Positions 1 to 9,169 of a stretch of 44,130 bases of DNA are shown here, one piece after another. A model generated the notes under the pieces. The model was not told the origin of the DNA. It made no database searches and saw only the letters and a list, made by a program, of their open reading frames with translations. The stretch is taken from contig NZ_JAPDPE010000028.1 of assembly GCF_026283955.1 (NCBI RefSeq), positions 1 to 44,130 of the forward strand. Direction: 5' to 3'. Position numbers and translations under genes: made by a program. This DNA comes from Dyella silvatica. GTDB lineage: Bacteria > Pseudomonadota > Gammaproteobacteria > Xanthomonadales > Rhodanobacteraceae. Within the stretch, counting starts at the first letter, position 1; each line of letters starts with the position of its first letter.

Positions 1-2
1 GC

Positions 3-344
3 ATGAGCCACACCGAACTCGCCAGCCAGCATTGCCAGCCACGGAAAGGCAAGGAGCACGCGCTGGACGCAACGCAGGTCACGGCGTTGTTGCAGCAGTT
101 ACCGGGGTGGCAGTTGAGCGCCGACCACAAGGCCATCGTCAAAGATTTCAAATTTGCCGACTTCCACCGCACCCTGGGCTTTATCAATGCGGTGGGGTTC
201 ATGGCCAACCATGAAGACCATCACCCCGACATCGAGGCGGGTTATGGCCATTGTCATTTGCTGTGGTCGACCCATGATGTGGGCGGCCTGTCTTTGAATG
301 ACTTCATTTGTGCCGCCCGCGTCGAGACTTTGCTCGCGCATTGA
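3..344 (+). CDS. phhB: Pterin-4a-carbinolamine dehydratase
   Basis: This 113-aa protein matches the PCD/DCoH family, which dehydrates 4a-hydroxytetrahydrobiopterin during recycling of the cofactor used by aromatic amino acid hydroxylases. The family signature is clear: EDHHPDIE at residues 71-78 with the paired histidines 73-74, then a third histidine at 91 in STHDVGGLS. Length is normal for the family. The ATG at 3 is the first codon that can be seen, so a start farther upstream cannot be excluded. The next gene begins 2 nt after the stop, so the two are probably co-transcribed. No phenylalanine hydroxylase gene is visible in the window. Confidence 0.93.
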   Translation: MSHTELASQHCQPRKGKEHALDATQVTALLQQLPGWQLSADHKAIVKDFKFADFHRTLGFINAVGFMANHEDHHPDIEAGYGHCHLLWSTHDVGGLSLNDFICAARVETLLAH

Positions 345-346
345 GC

Positions 347-1870
347 ATGAGCCTGCGTCGTTGCTTCGCCGCGGCCGGCTTGGTGTTGGCAATGGCTGTT
401 TTGCTAGGGGCCATTCAGTCGCTGTCGGCCTGGATGACCCGCGCCCAGCTGCAGCAAGATGCGGCGCATACGCTGGAAACCTTGCGCCGCGGCCAGCCGT
501 TATGGCGTTGGCAGCTGCGTCAGCCGGCCGACCTGATCGCTGGCCGCGCCTTCGGCTCGGCCAGGGTGACGCAAGACGGTGATCAGCTTCGCATCACCAG
601 CCTCGATGGCAGCCCTTATGATCTTGGCCTGCCCCTGGCGCAACCCATCGACCTGGCCCATTGGCCGCTGCTGCATCTACATATTGAAAGTAGCGCACCC
701 GGCCAGTTGGGGCTGATATGGCAAGCGAATAATCAGAGCACCTGCCTGAACGCCGATGCGGCCAAGCTGTCCACCGGCGTCCAGAACCTCACCATCGACC
801 TACGCCAATGGCATCCGGATGGAGCCTGCTCCTCGCCCGGCGTCACCCAGCTGTTACGGCTGCGCCCGCAGCTGCCGGCGGGATCATGGCTACGCCTTGG
901 CATGGCCGAATTGCGCGCCGCTACCGCCCCGTCGATACCTGACGCCCATGACGTCGGCAGCAGCTTCACGCTGGCGAATGACCCGGCGGAAGCACAAGCG
1001 CAAATCGCAGCATGGGGCAAAAACAGCCACCCGCCGGCCGTTCCATGGGTCCGCCTACCCAGTGAGGCACCCGCAGAAACCCTGTTGGCGTTGCGCGATC
1101 GGCTGCGCCCCCTCTGGCCTGCAGCGCTGATACTGCCGGCCAGCGCCACACTCAGCGAAAGTGTCCGCCAGCCACTCCCTGCCTGGATCGGCTGGGCATG
1201 TTGCGGCGGCTACTTGCTGTTGCTAGGCCTTTTTGCCCTGAGAAAATCCATAACGATCAAGCGATCGCCCAGCGGCAAACCATGGCTGGACCTGGTGCTA
1301 ATCCTCGCCGCCCCTTTATGGCTGATCGCCGGGCTGCAATGGGGACTACATCTTTCGGTCCCTGGCGTCATCGCCTTTGCCGCTGCGCTGGTCTATGCCC
1401 TGCACAGCGAATGGCGGCAACGGCCGTGGTCTTGGCAATGGCTGGGACGCCGCGGCAGCGACTGGCTTTGGCCACTGGCCCTGTTGCCCGTCGCGGCAGG
1501 GCTTTGCCTGGTCTTCGGCCACCATTGGGTTTGGCCAGGGCTACGCCATGTCCTGACCTACCTCGCCTGGGCCTGCCTGCAGCAATGGCTGATGCTGGTG
1601 GTAGTGCAGCGGCGGCTGCAGCAGATGCGCTTAGCGCCGATGGCTCAAATGCTGGTTATCGCCAGCCTGTTTGCCTTGCTGCACACCCCCAATGGCGCCC
1701 TGATGCAGCTATGCCTGCTGGCTGAGCTGTGGTGGGCCTGGTGCTTTTTGCGTTCGCGCTGCCTGCTTCCGATCGCACTTGCCCATGCCAGCTGCGCACT
1801 ACTGGTCGAAAGCGGGCTTACTGGCAGCCTCGTTCGATCCCTAGAAATCAGTGCGCGATTTTTCCTGTAG
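347..1870 (+). CDS. CPBP/Abi-like multipass membrane protein, degenerate catalytic site
   Basis: The ATG at 347 lies 2 nt after the phhB stop and gives 507 aa; it is preferred to an in-frame ATG at 308 that would lie inside phhB. An N-terminal membrane anchor is followed by a periplasmic-type domain of about 270 residues and then several hydrophobic segments. The C-terminal part resembles CPBP glutamic intramembrane proteases. A FALLHTP stretch (about residues 442-448) fits the FxxxH motif, and HASCALL (about 481) fits the third histidine motif. The first motif, normally EExxxR, reads QQWLMLVVVQRR, so both glutamates are replaced by glutamine. It may be a non-proteolytic family member. The assignment rests on motif recognition only. 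The last 30 nt overlap the 3' end of rluC on the other strand. Confidence 0.6.
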   Translation: MSLRRCFAAAGLVLAMAVLLGAIQSLSAWMTRAQLQQDAAHTLETLRRGQPLWRWQLRQPADLIAGRAFGSARVTQDGDQLRITSLDGSPYDLGLPLAQPIDLAHWPLLHLHIESSAPGQLGLIWQANNQSTCLNADAAKLSTGVQNLTIDLRQWHPDGACSSPGVTQLLRLRPQLPAGSWLRLGMAELRAATAPSIPDAHDVGSSFTLANDPAEAQAQIAAWGKNSHPPAVPWVRLPSEAPAETLLALRDRLRPLWPAALILPASATLSESVRQPLPAWIGWACCGGYLLLLGLFALRKSITIKRSPSGKPWLDLVLILAAPLWLIAGLQWGLHLSVPGVIAFAAALVYALHSEWRQRPWSWQWLGRRGSDWLWPLALLPVAAGLCLVFGHHWVWPGLRHVLTYLAWACLQQWLMLVVVQRRLQQMRLAPMAQMLVIASLFALLHTPNGALMQLCLLAELWWAWCFLRSRCLLPIALAHASCALLVESGLTGSLVRSLEISARFFL

Positions 1871-2839
1871 GTAGCGCAGCCTTTTTCCTTTCACAGCAAG
1901 GACATCCAGGAAATCCTTCAAGTCGTCTGGCAGAGGCGCGGAGAAGCTATACGCGCGGCCGTCCAGCTCGAAGCTCATATGCGACGCACGCAAAAACAGC
2001 CGCTGCAGCCCCATATCGCGAAAACGCTTATTCATCTCGCGATCGCCGTATTTGGGATCGCCGGCCAGCGGATGACCGACATGCGCGGCATGTACACGAA
2101 TCTGGTGGGTGCGCCCGGTACCCAGCGTCGCATGCATTAAACGGGCACTCGGATATTGCTCGGCCTCGCGGAAAAAAGTGAGCGATGGCTTGCCGTTATC
2201 GGCAACTCTTACCATCCGTTCTCCGCCCTGCATGACCGATTTCAACAGCGGCGCGTTGACGTCGAACTTGGCCTTGGACGGGTGCCCCACCATCAAGCAC
2301 AGATATTGCTTGGTCACCGTACCGGCGCGAATTTCGGCTTGTAGCCCGATCAATCCAGCCCGGGTGCGAGCAAAGACCAGCACACCACTGGTATCGCGAT
2401 CGAGCCGATGCACCAGCTCAAGGTGCTCGTTGGGGCGCGCGGCACGCAACAGCTCGATCGCGCCATGGCTGACCCCGCTACCGCCGTGACTGGCGATGCC
2501 GGCCGGCTTATCGATCACCAAGAAATGCTTGTCTTCAAAGATCACCGCGTCGGCTACCGAGGCCATCATGCCGCTCGGCGGCCCTTGCTCGGGCGGGCGC
2601 TCGGCTACCCGAACGGGTGGAATACGCAGCATATCGCCGGCGACCAGACGGGTATCCGGCTTGGCTCGCTTACCGTTGACCCGCACCTGACCGGTGCGAA
2701 GAATCCGGTAAATCATGCTTTTTGGCACACCTTTGAGCAGGGTCATCAACGCATTATCTATGCGTTGACCGTCCCGCTCGGGGCCAATCTCTACTTGACG
2801 CACTCCGTGAGGTGCATCGTGGGAAGTTACCGTCTGCAT
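1841..2839 (-). CDS. rluC: 23S rRNA pseudouridine synthase RluC
   Basis: This 332-aa enzyme of the RluA/RluC family converts uridines of 23S rRNA to pseudouridine (positions 955, 2504 and 2580 in E. coli). An S4 RNA-binding domain lies at about residues 22-80 (RIDNALMTLLKGVPKSMIYR, QVRVNGKR). The catalytic domain carries HRLDRDTSG at 144-152 with Asp147 as the expected nucleophile, and a GRTHQIRVH motif farther on. Length is close to the roughly 320 aa of the E. coli protein. It is transcribed divergently from rne, an arrangement known from E. coli and other gammaproteobacteria. The start is ATG, with a short AGG about 10 nt upstream. Confidence 0.93.
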   Translation of the reverse strand: MQTVTSHDAPHGVRQVEIGPERDGQRIDNALMTLLKGVPKSMIYRILRTGQVRVNGKRAKPDTRLVAGDMLRIPPVRVAERPPEQGPPSGMMASVADAVIFEDKHFLVIDKPAGIASHGGSGVSHGAIELLRAARPNEHLELVHRLDRDTSGVLVFARTRAGLIGLQAEIRAGTVTKQYLCLMVGHPSKAKFDVNAPLLKSVMQGGERMVRVADNGKPSLTFFREAEQYPSARLMHATLGTGRTHQIRVHAAHVGHPLAGDPKYGDREMNKRFRDMGLQRLFLRASHMSFELDGRAYSFSAPLPDDLKDFLDVLAVKGKRLRYLQEKSRTDF

Positions 2840-3174
2840 TGAAAAAAACCTGGCGAAATAGGATACTCGGCCGGCGCTACGCCCTGCCCGTATAAGTTCG
2901 GATGGGGCGGGATGCCCGCCCGCGACGTCGGCGAGGATAGCGCCGGAAGCCTCTGTGGCAACCGGTCGCTGCTCCCTTTCATCGTAACGGTTCGGATTGT
3001 CGTTTGTCTGGTATCAATGGGTACTGGGACGGCAGGCGCAATGCCACGAATAACCCCGACACCAGAAAACGGTGCCGTACTATGCCGCTTTACCGCAGCG
3101 GCGCAATCCTCGGCAGGCCGCCCCAATGGCGCCACCGCGGCACGCGACGCGCGGCAAGCCGAGGAAAAACTACA
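2840..3174. promoter_or_regulatory. Divergent rluC-rne intergenic region with GC hairpin
   Basis: These 335 nt separate two divergent genes and should hold both promoters and the rne leader. A perfect 7-bp G/C stem (GGGCGGG at 2905-2911, CCCGCCC at 2915-2921) with a 3-nt loop lies about 250 nt upstream of the rne ATG. E. coli rne has a long structured leader used for autoregulation; whether this hairpin plays that part is inference. I could not choose convincing -35/-10 boxes. Confidence 0.45.
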
Positions 3175-6100
3175 ATGAAACGCATGTTGATCAACGCAAC
3201 TCAGCGTGAAGAGTTGCGTGTGGCCATTGTCGATGGCCAAACCCTTTACGATCTCGATATTGAAATACCCTCTCGCGAACAGAAAAAAGCCAATATTTAC
3301 AAAGGCCGAATCACTCGCGTCGAAGCTTCTCTCGAAGCCTGCTTCATCGATTACGGTGCTGAACGCCACGGCTTTCTCCCGCTGAAGGAAATCGCCCGCG
3401 AGTACTTCACCGCAGGCCTGGACCCCAACAAAGCCAACATCCGCGAACTGCTCAAAGAAGGGCAGGAAGTGGTCGTTCAGGTTGAGAAAGAGGAACGCGG
3501 CAACAAAGGCGCCGCGTTAACCACCTTCATCAGCCTGGCCGGTCGCTACATGGTGCTGATGCCGAACAACCCCAAAGCAGGCGGCGTCTCCCGTCGCATT
3601 GAGGGTGAAGACCGGCAGGCGCTCAAAGAAGCACTCGACCACCTGGCCGTACCCGACGATGTCGGTCTGATCGTACGCACCGCAGGCATGGGCCGCGATG
3701 CCGAAGAACTGCAATGGGACCTGGATTACCTACTGCAACTGTGGAAATCGATTTCCGCGGCGGCCGGCTCACAGAAAGCGCCGTTCCTGATTTATCAGGA
3801 GTCGAAGCTGTTCATCCGTGCCCTGCGCGACTACCTGCGCAACGATATTGGTGAAATCCTGATCGACGAGGAGTCACTGTACAACGACGCCCGTGAATTC
3901 GTTCAGCAGGTCATGCCGAACGCGCTGCGCAAGCTGAAGCTGTACAAAGACGATACTCCGCTGTTTTCGCGTTACCAAATCGAAACCCAGATCGAGAGCG
4001 CGTTTGATCGTCAGGTTCGCCTGCCCTCCGGCGGCTCGATCGTTATCGACCAAACCGAAGCGCTGACCGCGGTCGACGTCAACTCGTCGAAAGCGACCAA
4101 GGGTGGCGACATCGAAGAAACTGCCTTCAATACGAACTGTGAGGCGGCCGTCGAGCTGGCCCGCCAGTTGCGTATCCGCGATGCCGGCGGCCTGATCGTG
4201 ATCGACTTCATCGACATGGACAGCCCCAAGCATCAGCGTGAAGTCGAAGAGCGCCTGAAAGACGCCCTGAAGCTGGACCGCGCCCGCGTGCAGGTTGGCC
4301 GCATCTCGCGTTTCGGCCTGTTGGAAATGTCCCGCCAGCGGCTGCGCCCTTCCCTGGGCGAAGCCACTGAAATCGTCTGCCCCCGCTGCGAAGGCCATGG
4401 CCATATTCGCGGGGTGGAGTCGCTGTCGCTATCGACGCTGCGACTGATCGAAGAACACGCCATGAAGGACAACACCGGGCAGGTGCTGGTACAGGCCCCG
4501 CCGGCGGTGGCGAACTTCATGCTCAACGAAAAACGCGCCAGCGTGGTCGAGATCGAGCTGCGTAATAAAGTGCATGTCGTCATCGTTGCGGACGACAAGC
4601 TCGAAACGCCGCATATCGAGATCCAGCGCATCCGCGAAGCCGACATGGGCGAGCACAGCAAGCCCAGCTACGAGCGTCTCACGGCGGTAGAAGCCGCCGC
4701 CGTACCGAAGATGGGACAGGCCCTGGGCAGCAGTGAACAACCCGCCGTCAGCGGCATTGTTCCGGCCACCCCGGCCCCGGTGCGTGAAGAAACCGCCACC
4801 ACGGCAACGGCAACGCAGACGGCCCCGCGCCGCTCGGCGGCGGCGCCTGCGCCCAGTGGCGGCGTCATATCGCGCTTGCTTGGCTGGTTCCGTGGCAGCG
4901 CCACCCCAGAGGTCGCCGCCCCTGCCCCGACCACCAGCCGTCGCGAAGAATCGAGCTCGAATGCCCGCGGCAACCGCCGTGACGATCGAGGTCGCCCATC
5001 GCAAGGCAATGCGGGACGTCAGTCGTCGCGTCGCGAGCAGCAGCCTGCGCAGCAGCAAGCATCTAGCTCGGCCAAGGCCGCGCAACCGTCCTCGAAGAAC
5101 CCACGTCAACGCGGCAATGAACAGGCTCAGCAGCGCCAGCAGCAACCTGGCAACACCAAGCAAGAGCGCCAGCCCAAAGCAGCTATCGCCGTTGTCGCTG
5201 AAAATGCAGCGATGCCGAACGAGCGCAAGCAACCAGCGCAGCAGCAGCCCAAGCAAGAACGCGCGCCTCGTCCGGCACCAAGCGAGCGTCCCGCCGCGGC
5301 GCTGCCTGCCGAGGCAGCGAAAGAAGCCCAGGTAGCAAAGCCGTTGGTGGTCGAAAACGGCGCTCCCGAGACCGATACCGTGATGGAAAGCGAGGGTGCG
5401 CAGTCGCGTCGCCGTCGCGGCCGTCGCGGTGGCCGTCGTCGTCGTCGCCAAGAAGACGGTACGCCGGAGCAGTTGAACAACGGCGTGCAGCAAGACGTCA
5501 ATACCGGTGGCGCTGATCTGGATGACGAGGATCGTGACCAACAGGCCAACGCGCAGAATCATGCTGCCGCCAAGGCCCGGCAGGTCACCGAATCGGCAAG
5601 CCCGGTCGCAAACGTGGCCGCTGCCGCCACTATCGCCACCGGCGCTATCGTCGGTGCGGTAGCCACCGAGGCAACCCGTAGCCCGGCAGCTGCCGAGCCG
5701 GCAAAGCCGTCGCCGTTAACCACGCCGTGGCAGCCAACGCCATCGGCCGTGGAACATGTTCAGACCGAGCGTGCCGATACGGATCGTCCCGCGATGCCTG
5801 AACGGGCGCCGCTTGTCGCACCGCCTGAAGTCAGCACCCCGGCGCCCGCCCCGGTCACGTTCAACCTGCCGGTATTGCCACCGATTCCGGTGATGCCCGT
5901 GGCTGAAGAAGTGCATGAACAGGTCGCGACTCCAGTCGTGCAGCCCGTCGTCACAGCGGCCGTCATCGCCCCGGTTCAGGCTGCCGAGGTTGAAGTGACG
6001 CCGCTAGCTCATGTCGTGCACTTGCCCGACATCTCGGCCGCGCCATCGCCATCGCCATCGCCATCGCCATCGCCTACGACGGAAACGGAAGCCCCGGTGA

Positions 6101-6441
6101 TTCAAACCCCGGTTGCCGTTATCAGCCATGTAGGGACCGAGGTCGCTAGCGAACCGGTTGCGGTTGTTCAAAAGGAAGCCGAGCCAAAACATCATGTTGA
6201 GCCGACGCCTCCCAGCGAAATCCCTGAGCCAGCCAAGCTGGTGGCCGACGCGAGCCCGGTAGCTACGCCGAGCGAGGCTGCGCCCGCCGTCGAGCCCCCT
6301 GCACCGTCGACCATCCTGCCGAAACAGGGCGACTTGCTGGCACCGCCGCATGTAGAGCCGCAGGTTATCGAGCATGCTCCGGCCCATACGACGGATGACA
6401 GCGCCATCGATGAGCACAGAGCGGACCACAAGGGCGCTTAA
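3175..6441 (+). CDS. rne: Ribonuclease E
   Basis: Single-strand endoribonuclease of mRNA decay and rRNA/tRNA processing, and scaffold of the RNA degradosome; 1088 aa. The start is ATG at 3175 ([10 protein letters not shown]), which matches family N-termini; an in-frame ATG at 3004 would add 57 residues with no family character. The S1 domain spans about 35-120. The catalytic Mg-binding aspartates are at 301 (TAVDVN) and 344 (IVIDF), and the Zn-link CPRC is at 402-405, each two residues before the E. coli positions. The second half is low-complexity, rich in Ala, Pro, Gln and Arg, as expected for the disordered scaffold. It includes an Arg-rich tract at about 745-760 and a Pro-Ser run encoded by a hexanucleotide repeat. 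A strong intrinsic terminator follows. Confidence 0.97.
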   Translation: MKRMLINATQREELRVAIVDGQTLYDLDIEIPSREQKKANIYKGRITRVEASLEACFIDYGAERHGFLPLKEIAREYFTAGLDPNKANIRELLKEGQEVVVQVEKEERGNKGAALTTFISLAGRYMVLMPNNPKAGGVSRRIEGEDRQALKEALDHLAVPDDVGLIVRTAGMGRDAEELQWDLDYLLQLWKSISAAAGSQKAPFLIYQESKLFIRALRDYLRNDIGEILIDEESLYNDAREFVQQVMPNALRKLKLYKDDTPLFSRYQIETQIESAFDRQVRLPSGGSIVIDQTEALTAVDVNSSKATKGGDIEETAFNTNCEAAVELARQLRIRDAGGLIVIDFIDMDSPKHQREVEERLKDALKLDRARVQVGRISRFGLLEMSRQRLRPSLGEATEIVCPRCEGHGHIRGVESLSLSTLRLIEEHAMKDNTGQVLVQAPPAVANFMLNEKRASVVEIELRNKVHVVIVADDKLETPHIEIQRIREADMGEHSKPSYERLTAVEAAAVPKMGQALGSSEQPAVSGIVPATPAPVREETATTATATQTAPRRSAAAPAPSGGVISRLLGWFRGSATPEVAAPAPTTSRREESSSNARGNRRDDRGRPSQGNAGRQSSRREQQPAQQQASSSAKAAQPSSKNPRQRGNEQAQQRQQQPGNTKQERQPKAAIAVVAENAAMPNERKQPAQQQPKQERAPRPAPSERPAAALPAEAAKEAQVAKPLVVENGAPETDTVMESEGAQSRRRRGRRGGRRRRRQEDGTPEQLNNGVQQDVNTGGADLDDEDRDQQANAQNHAAAKARQVTESASPVANVAAAATIATGAIVGAVATEATRSPAAAEPAKPSPLTTPWQPTPSAVEHVQTERADTDRPAMPERAPLVAPPEVSTPAPAPVTFNLPVLPPIPVMPVAEEVHEQVATPVVQPVVTAAVIAPVQAAEVEVTPLAHVVHLPDISAAPSPSPSPSPSPTTETEAPVIQTPVAVISHVGTEVASEPVAVVQKEAEPKHHVEPTPPSEIPEPAKLVADASPVATPSEAAPAVEPPAPSTILPKQGDLLAPPHVEPQVIEHAPAHTTDDSAIDEHRADHKGA
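6043..6072 (+). repeat. (CCATCG)5 microsatellite inside rne
   Basis: Five perfect copies of the hexamer CCATCG encode alternating Pro-Ser in the disordered C-terminal part of RNase E. Gain or loss of a unit keeps the reading frame, so copy number may vary between strains. Confidence 0.9.
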
Positions 6442-6474
6442 TCGCGCACCTCGTCTTATCTCGATGTGTAAAAC

Positions 6475-6505
6475 AAAAAGCCGGACTTTAAGTCCGGCTT
6501 TTTTT
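6475..6505 (+). terminator. Intrinsic terminator after rne
   Basis: The stem GCCGGACT (6480-6487) pairs with AGTCCGGC (6491-6498) across a TTA loop and is followed by seven T. An A-rich stretch precedes the stem, so the structure may also stop transcripts of the convergent uvrY gene. It lies about 35 nt after the rne stop. Confidence 0.93.
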
Positions 6506-6514
6506 ATGCGTCAA

Positions 6515-6590
6515 CGCCGATGATCTTATGGGCGATGACCTAATCGGCGATGATCCAATGGGCGATGGGCTAACGGGCTACCGGGCTAAT
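6515..6590. repeat. 30-bp degenerate tandem repeat between rne and uvrY
   Basis: Two adjacent 30-nt units (6515-6544 and 6545-6574) match at 24 of 30 positions, both built around a GGCGATG core. A degenerate third partial unit runs up to the uvrY stop codon. No function is evident. Confidence 0.7.
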
Positions 6591-7242
6591 TGCCGACGCG
6601 ATTGTTATGCGAATCGAGCAGGCCGTGTACCGTCATCAAATGCGCCAGACTGACCAAATGATCGACTTGGAGTTTCTCCATCAATCGTTGCTTATACGTC
6701 GATACCGTTTTGGGGCTAAGGCTTAGTTGCTCACCGATTGAAGTCAACGGCTTGCCGCGAACCAGCATCATCGCCACTTCCAATTCGCGGCTGGACAACG
6801 CGTCGAACGGCGATTGCTCGCCATCCAGCGTCGACAACGCCAGCTGTTGTGCAACCGCAGGCGCGAGATAACGCCGCCCCTTGGCGACCTGCCGTACCGC
6901 ATTCAACAATTCTTCCGAATTGCAGCCCTTGGTCAAATAACCAAAAGCACCAGCCTCCAGCAGCCGCTTTGGAAAACGCGCATCGTCAACGATGGTCACG
7001 ATAATAATGCGCGTCTTCATTTGCTTGGAACGATCGACACGCTCGGTAAGCTCAATGCCGCTCATGCCCGGCATATGTACGTCGACCAGCGCGATATCGG
7101 GCTTCTGCGTGCGAATCAGCGTCAGCCCTTCCTCGGCTGTCCCCGCTTCTCCGCTCACACACATATCCGGCTGTTGCTGCAGGATCATTCTGAAGCCGGT
7201 TCGCACTAATTCGTGATCGTCGATTAGAACGAGATTGATCAC
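6586..7242 (-). CDS. uvrY: GacA/UvrY-family response regulator
   Basis: NarL/LuxR-type two-component response regulator, the expected partner of a BarA/GacS kinase that controls small RNAs of the Csr/Rsm system. I place the start at a GTG (7242) preceded by a strong GGAGGGAG Shine-Dalgarno at 7248-7255; this gives 218 aa beginning MINLVLIDDHELVRTG, like other GacA proteins. An upstream ATG at 7341 would add 33 residues outside the receiver fold. The receiver domain shows Asp8-Asp9, phospho-acceptor Asp54, Thr83 and Lys105. The C-terminal HTH starts at LSSRELEV (about 149) and includes SPKTVSTYKQRL. The protein is a plausible regulator of the exopolysaccharide locus here, but that is inference. 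No uvrC gene lies next to it. Confidence 0.93.
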   Translation of the reverse strand: MINLVLIDDHELVRTGFRMILQQQPDMCVSGEAGTAEEGLTLIRTQKPDIALVDVHMPGMSGIELTERVDRSKQMKTRIIIVTIVDDARFPKRLLEAGAFGYLTKGCNSEELLNAVRQVAKGRRYLAPAVAQQLALSTLDGEQSPFDALSSRELEVAMMLVRGKPLTSIGEQLSLSPKTVSTYKQRLMEKLQVDHLVSLAHLMTVHGLLDSHNNRVGN

Positions 7243-7482
7243 GTTGCTCCCTCCCTGGGTAAGGTACGTCGAACTTAGGCCGTGCGCCCTGTCATTGCAA
7301 GTATCAACCGAGGGCGTTTTCATGGCGAAACATACACTCAATGAATGACATACCGTAGGGCGATGGTGAAGACACCCGTGCGCAACTTATCGCACGGCAG
7401 CACACTGCCAACGCGGCGACACATGTTAATATGCGCGTTCGCATCGCGACGGCATGCACAAATGGCATGTCCAAGCCCATCC

Positions 7483-7569
7483 GCCCGGATGGCGAAATTG
7501 GTAGACGCAAGGGACTTAAAATCCCTCACCCGCAAGGGTATGCCGGTTCGATTCCGGCTCCGGGCACCA
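7483..7569 (+). tRNA. tRNA-Leu (UAA)
   Basis: An 87-nt tRNA with an encoded CCA. The acceptor stem is GCCCGGA (7483-7489) pairing with TCCGGGC just before ACCA. The anticodon stem AGGGA/TCCCT (7510-7514/7522-7526) frames the loop CTTAAAA with anticodon TAA at 7517-7519. There is a class II long variable arm and a TPsiC arm with GGTTCGATTCC. In E. coli a tRNA-Leu(UAA) gene also lies near uvrY, beyond uvrC and pgsA. Confidence 0.96.
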
Positions 7570-8016
7570 TAATTTTCAGCAACTTAGATATAAATCGCGG
7601 CACGACGTCATTTTAATTGACCTGCTCGACGCCCGTTTTGACATCCAGCGAATACCGCCCTCTGCCACCAAATATTTCCCGTGGCCAGATATCTGTGCAG
7701 GTTAATGACTCCACCTGCCGTTGATAGCGTTTAAGCATCAACACTGACAACCATGACTTAGCTCCGTGCGGCACAGGCGCACGATGCGACTGACCTCCAA
7801 CTCACACATCAGCGTGGCGAGCGAGTCAGCCTTGCCAACAGTAGACCGGCGAGCGATGCACCCTGGACTGCATCCTTCACGATGCGAAGTCACCTTGGCG
7901 ATGTACGTCTCAGCACAAGAAACGGAGCGTTATTAACCGCCGGCGTCGATATGGTTGATGCAGGGAAAGGCGATCGCGTTTCTCGATTTCAACCATAGCC
8001 AATCAAGGGATTCATC
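7570..8016. other. Gene-poor stretch downstream of tRNA-Leu
   Basis: I see no credible gene in these roughly 450 nt. The 3' ends of tRNA genes are common integration sites, but I found no second copy of the tRNA end that would mark an att repeat, and no integrase. An AAGGGA Shine-Dalgarno for the next gene lies at the right edge. Confidence 0.5.
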
Positions 8017-8466
8017 ATGTCCAAAGAAGACGACAACAAAGCCATCGTCGGGCGCTGGTTCACCGAGTTCTGGGGTGAAATCTACGACCCTGCCGTGGTG
8101 GACGATCTGGCAGCGCCCAATATGCTTTTGCACTATTCGCTGCATGAGCCGCGGCGTGGCCATGCAGACATCAAGGCATTCATGGCCGACTTCCGTGCCG
8201 CGTTCCCGAACCTGGCCTTCGCCGGCGCTGCCGATCTGATTGCTGAGGGTGATTATGTGGTCGGACGCTGGATCGGCGGCGGCACACACCATGGCCCAGC
8301 GTTCAGTGACTTCCTCATCGGCTCGCTGCCGGCGGCAACAGGACGGACGATGCGATTCACCGGGACCACCGTACTTCGTCTCGAGAATGGCAAGATCATG
8401 GAAGAAGTCGGCCTGGATGACGGCGTGACTGCCTTGCAACAACTGGGACTCATCCGCGCAGTCTGA
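8017..8466 (+). CDS. SnoaL-like ester cyclase / NTF2-fold protein
   Basis: This 149-aa single-domain protein has the feel of the SnoaL-like polyketide cyclase family (NTF2-like alpha+beta barrel). Typical segments are HYSLHEPRRGHADIKAFMADFRAAFPNLAF and GDYVVGRWIGGGTHHGPAF. Members range from polyketide cyclases to small-molecule hydrolases or isomerases of unknown substrate, so the reaction cannot be named. There is no signal peptide, so it should be cytoplasmic. The ATG has AAGGGA about 8 nt upstream. It stands alone and is followed by its own intrinsic terminator, so it is probably monocistronic. Confidence 0.85.
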   Translation: MSKEDDNKAIVGRWFTEFWGEIYDPAVVDDLAAPNMLLHYSLHEPRRGHADIKAFMADFRAAFPNLAFAGAADLIAEGDYVVGRWIGGGTHHGPAFSDFLIGSLPAATGRTMRFTGTTVLRLENGKIMEEVGLDDGVTALQQLGLIRAV

Positions 8467-8525
8467 TCTACAACACAGGCCACGTTTGCGATCTAGCGAT
8501 TGCGTTACGTGTAGCCAATGACAAG

Positions 8526-8554
8526 AAAAGGCCGGAATCTACCGGCCTTTTTTT
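8526..8554 (+). terminator. Intrinsic terminator after the SnoaL-like gene
   Basis: AAAGGCCGG (8527-8535) and CCGGCCTTT (8542-8550) form a perfect stem around a 6-nt loop and run into a T tract. It lies 60 nt after the stop codon. Confidence 0.93.
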
Positions 8555-9169
8555 AATCACGATATCGGCGGGCACACAAGCGACGATAGGTGGCCTCTTA
8601 ACTTACAGCAAGCCCTCCAAGCGGCTACGCCTGAGCCCAAGATATCCATTCCAATCGCCACTTATTGCACCGGTCTGTCGATGCGCTGCTCTGATGAATC
8701 ATTCGCGCGCCGATACCTAGCCATATAGACGTCTACTACGCGCATGGAGATGGCGCTTTTATCGGCATCGATGCGATCGAACCCCATCTCATGGCTAACC
8801 TCATAATCTTGAATGAACGTTTGTTTGCACGACGTGCTCCACTTGGCGCCGTTGCTCGCTGATGTGGAGGCTACAACGCGCGTCTCGCGAGCAGATCATG
8901 CTCTCGCCACCCATGGCGCCATGCATGGTCAAGCCAGCAAGTTATCGCGCGATGCATGCATCACTGGACGATATTCGCGGTGAGCATATGCATGGCTGCG
9001 CCTGCCATGACCATGCATTTATGCAGCCATCCATACTCGCAACTCGAAACTGCCAACTGCACCACAAGCATGCCGTGAGTGGCTTCACGTAGTCGCGATT
9101 GGATTGACAAGATGGCCGTGCTAGCGTCCGTGGCACAGGTGCGCCGAGCACCGAAGGGGATGCAGAATC
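8555..9169. other. Gene-poor interval with clustered ATGCAT palindromes
   Basis: About 600 nt without a convincing gene. Between 8921 and 9018 the palindrome ATGCAT occurs five times (8921, 8952, 8956, 8988, 9013), and a CATGGC/GCCATG stem (8991-8996/9004-9009) sits among them. This could be a regulatory or protein-binding region for the downstream amidase gene, or leftover sequence. An AGGGG Shine-Dalgarno for the next gene lies near 9155-9160. Confidence 0.4.

Noticed and set aside
3004-3174. Upstream in-frame extension of rne
   Set aside because: The 57 extra residues have no RNase E character; the N-terminus [10 protein letters not shown] at 3175 matches the family.
4429-5562. 377-codon minus-strand frame inside rne
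   Set aside because: It is a shadow of the GC-rich RNase E gene; the sequence is low-complexity and antisense to a clear family member.
8862-9092. 76-codon plus-strand frame upstream of the amidase gene
   Set aside because: It is driven by repeated ATGCAT/CATG words, with no ribosome-binding site and no protein-like pattern.
7483-9169. Integrated element at the tRNA-Leu 3' end
   Set aside because: Low gene density suggested it, but no integrase and no repeat of the tRNA end were found.
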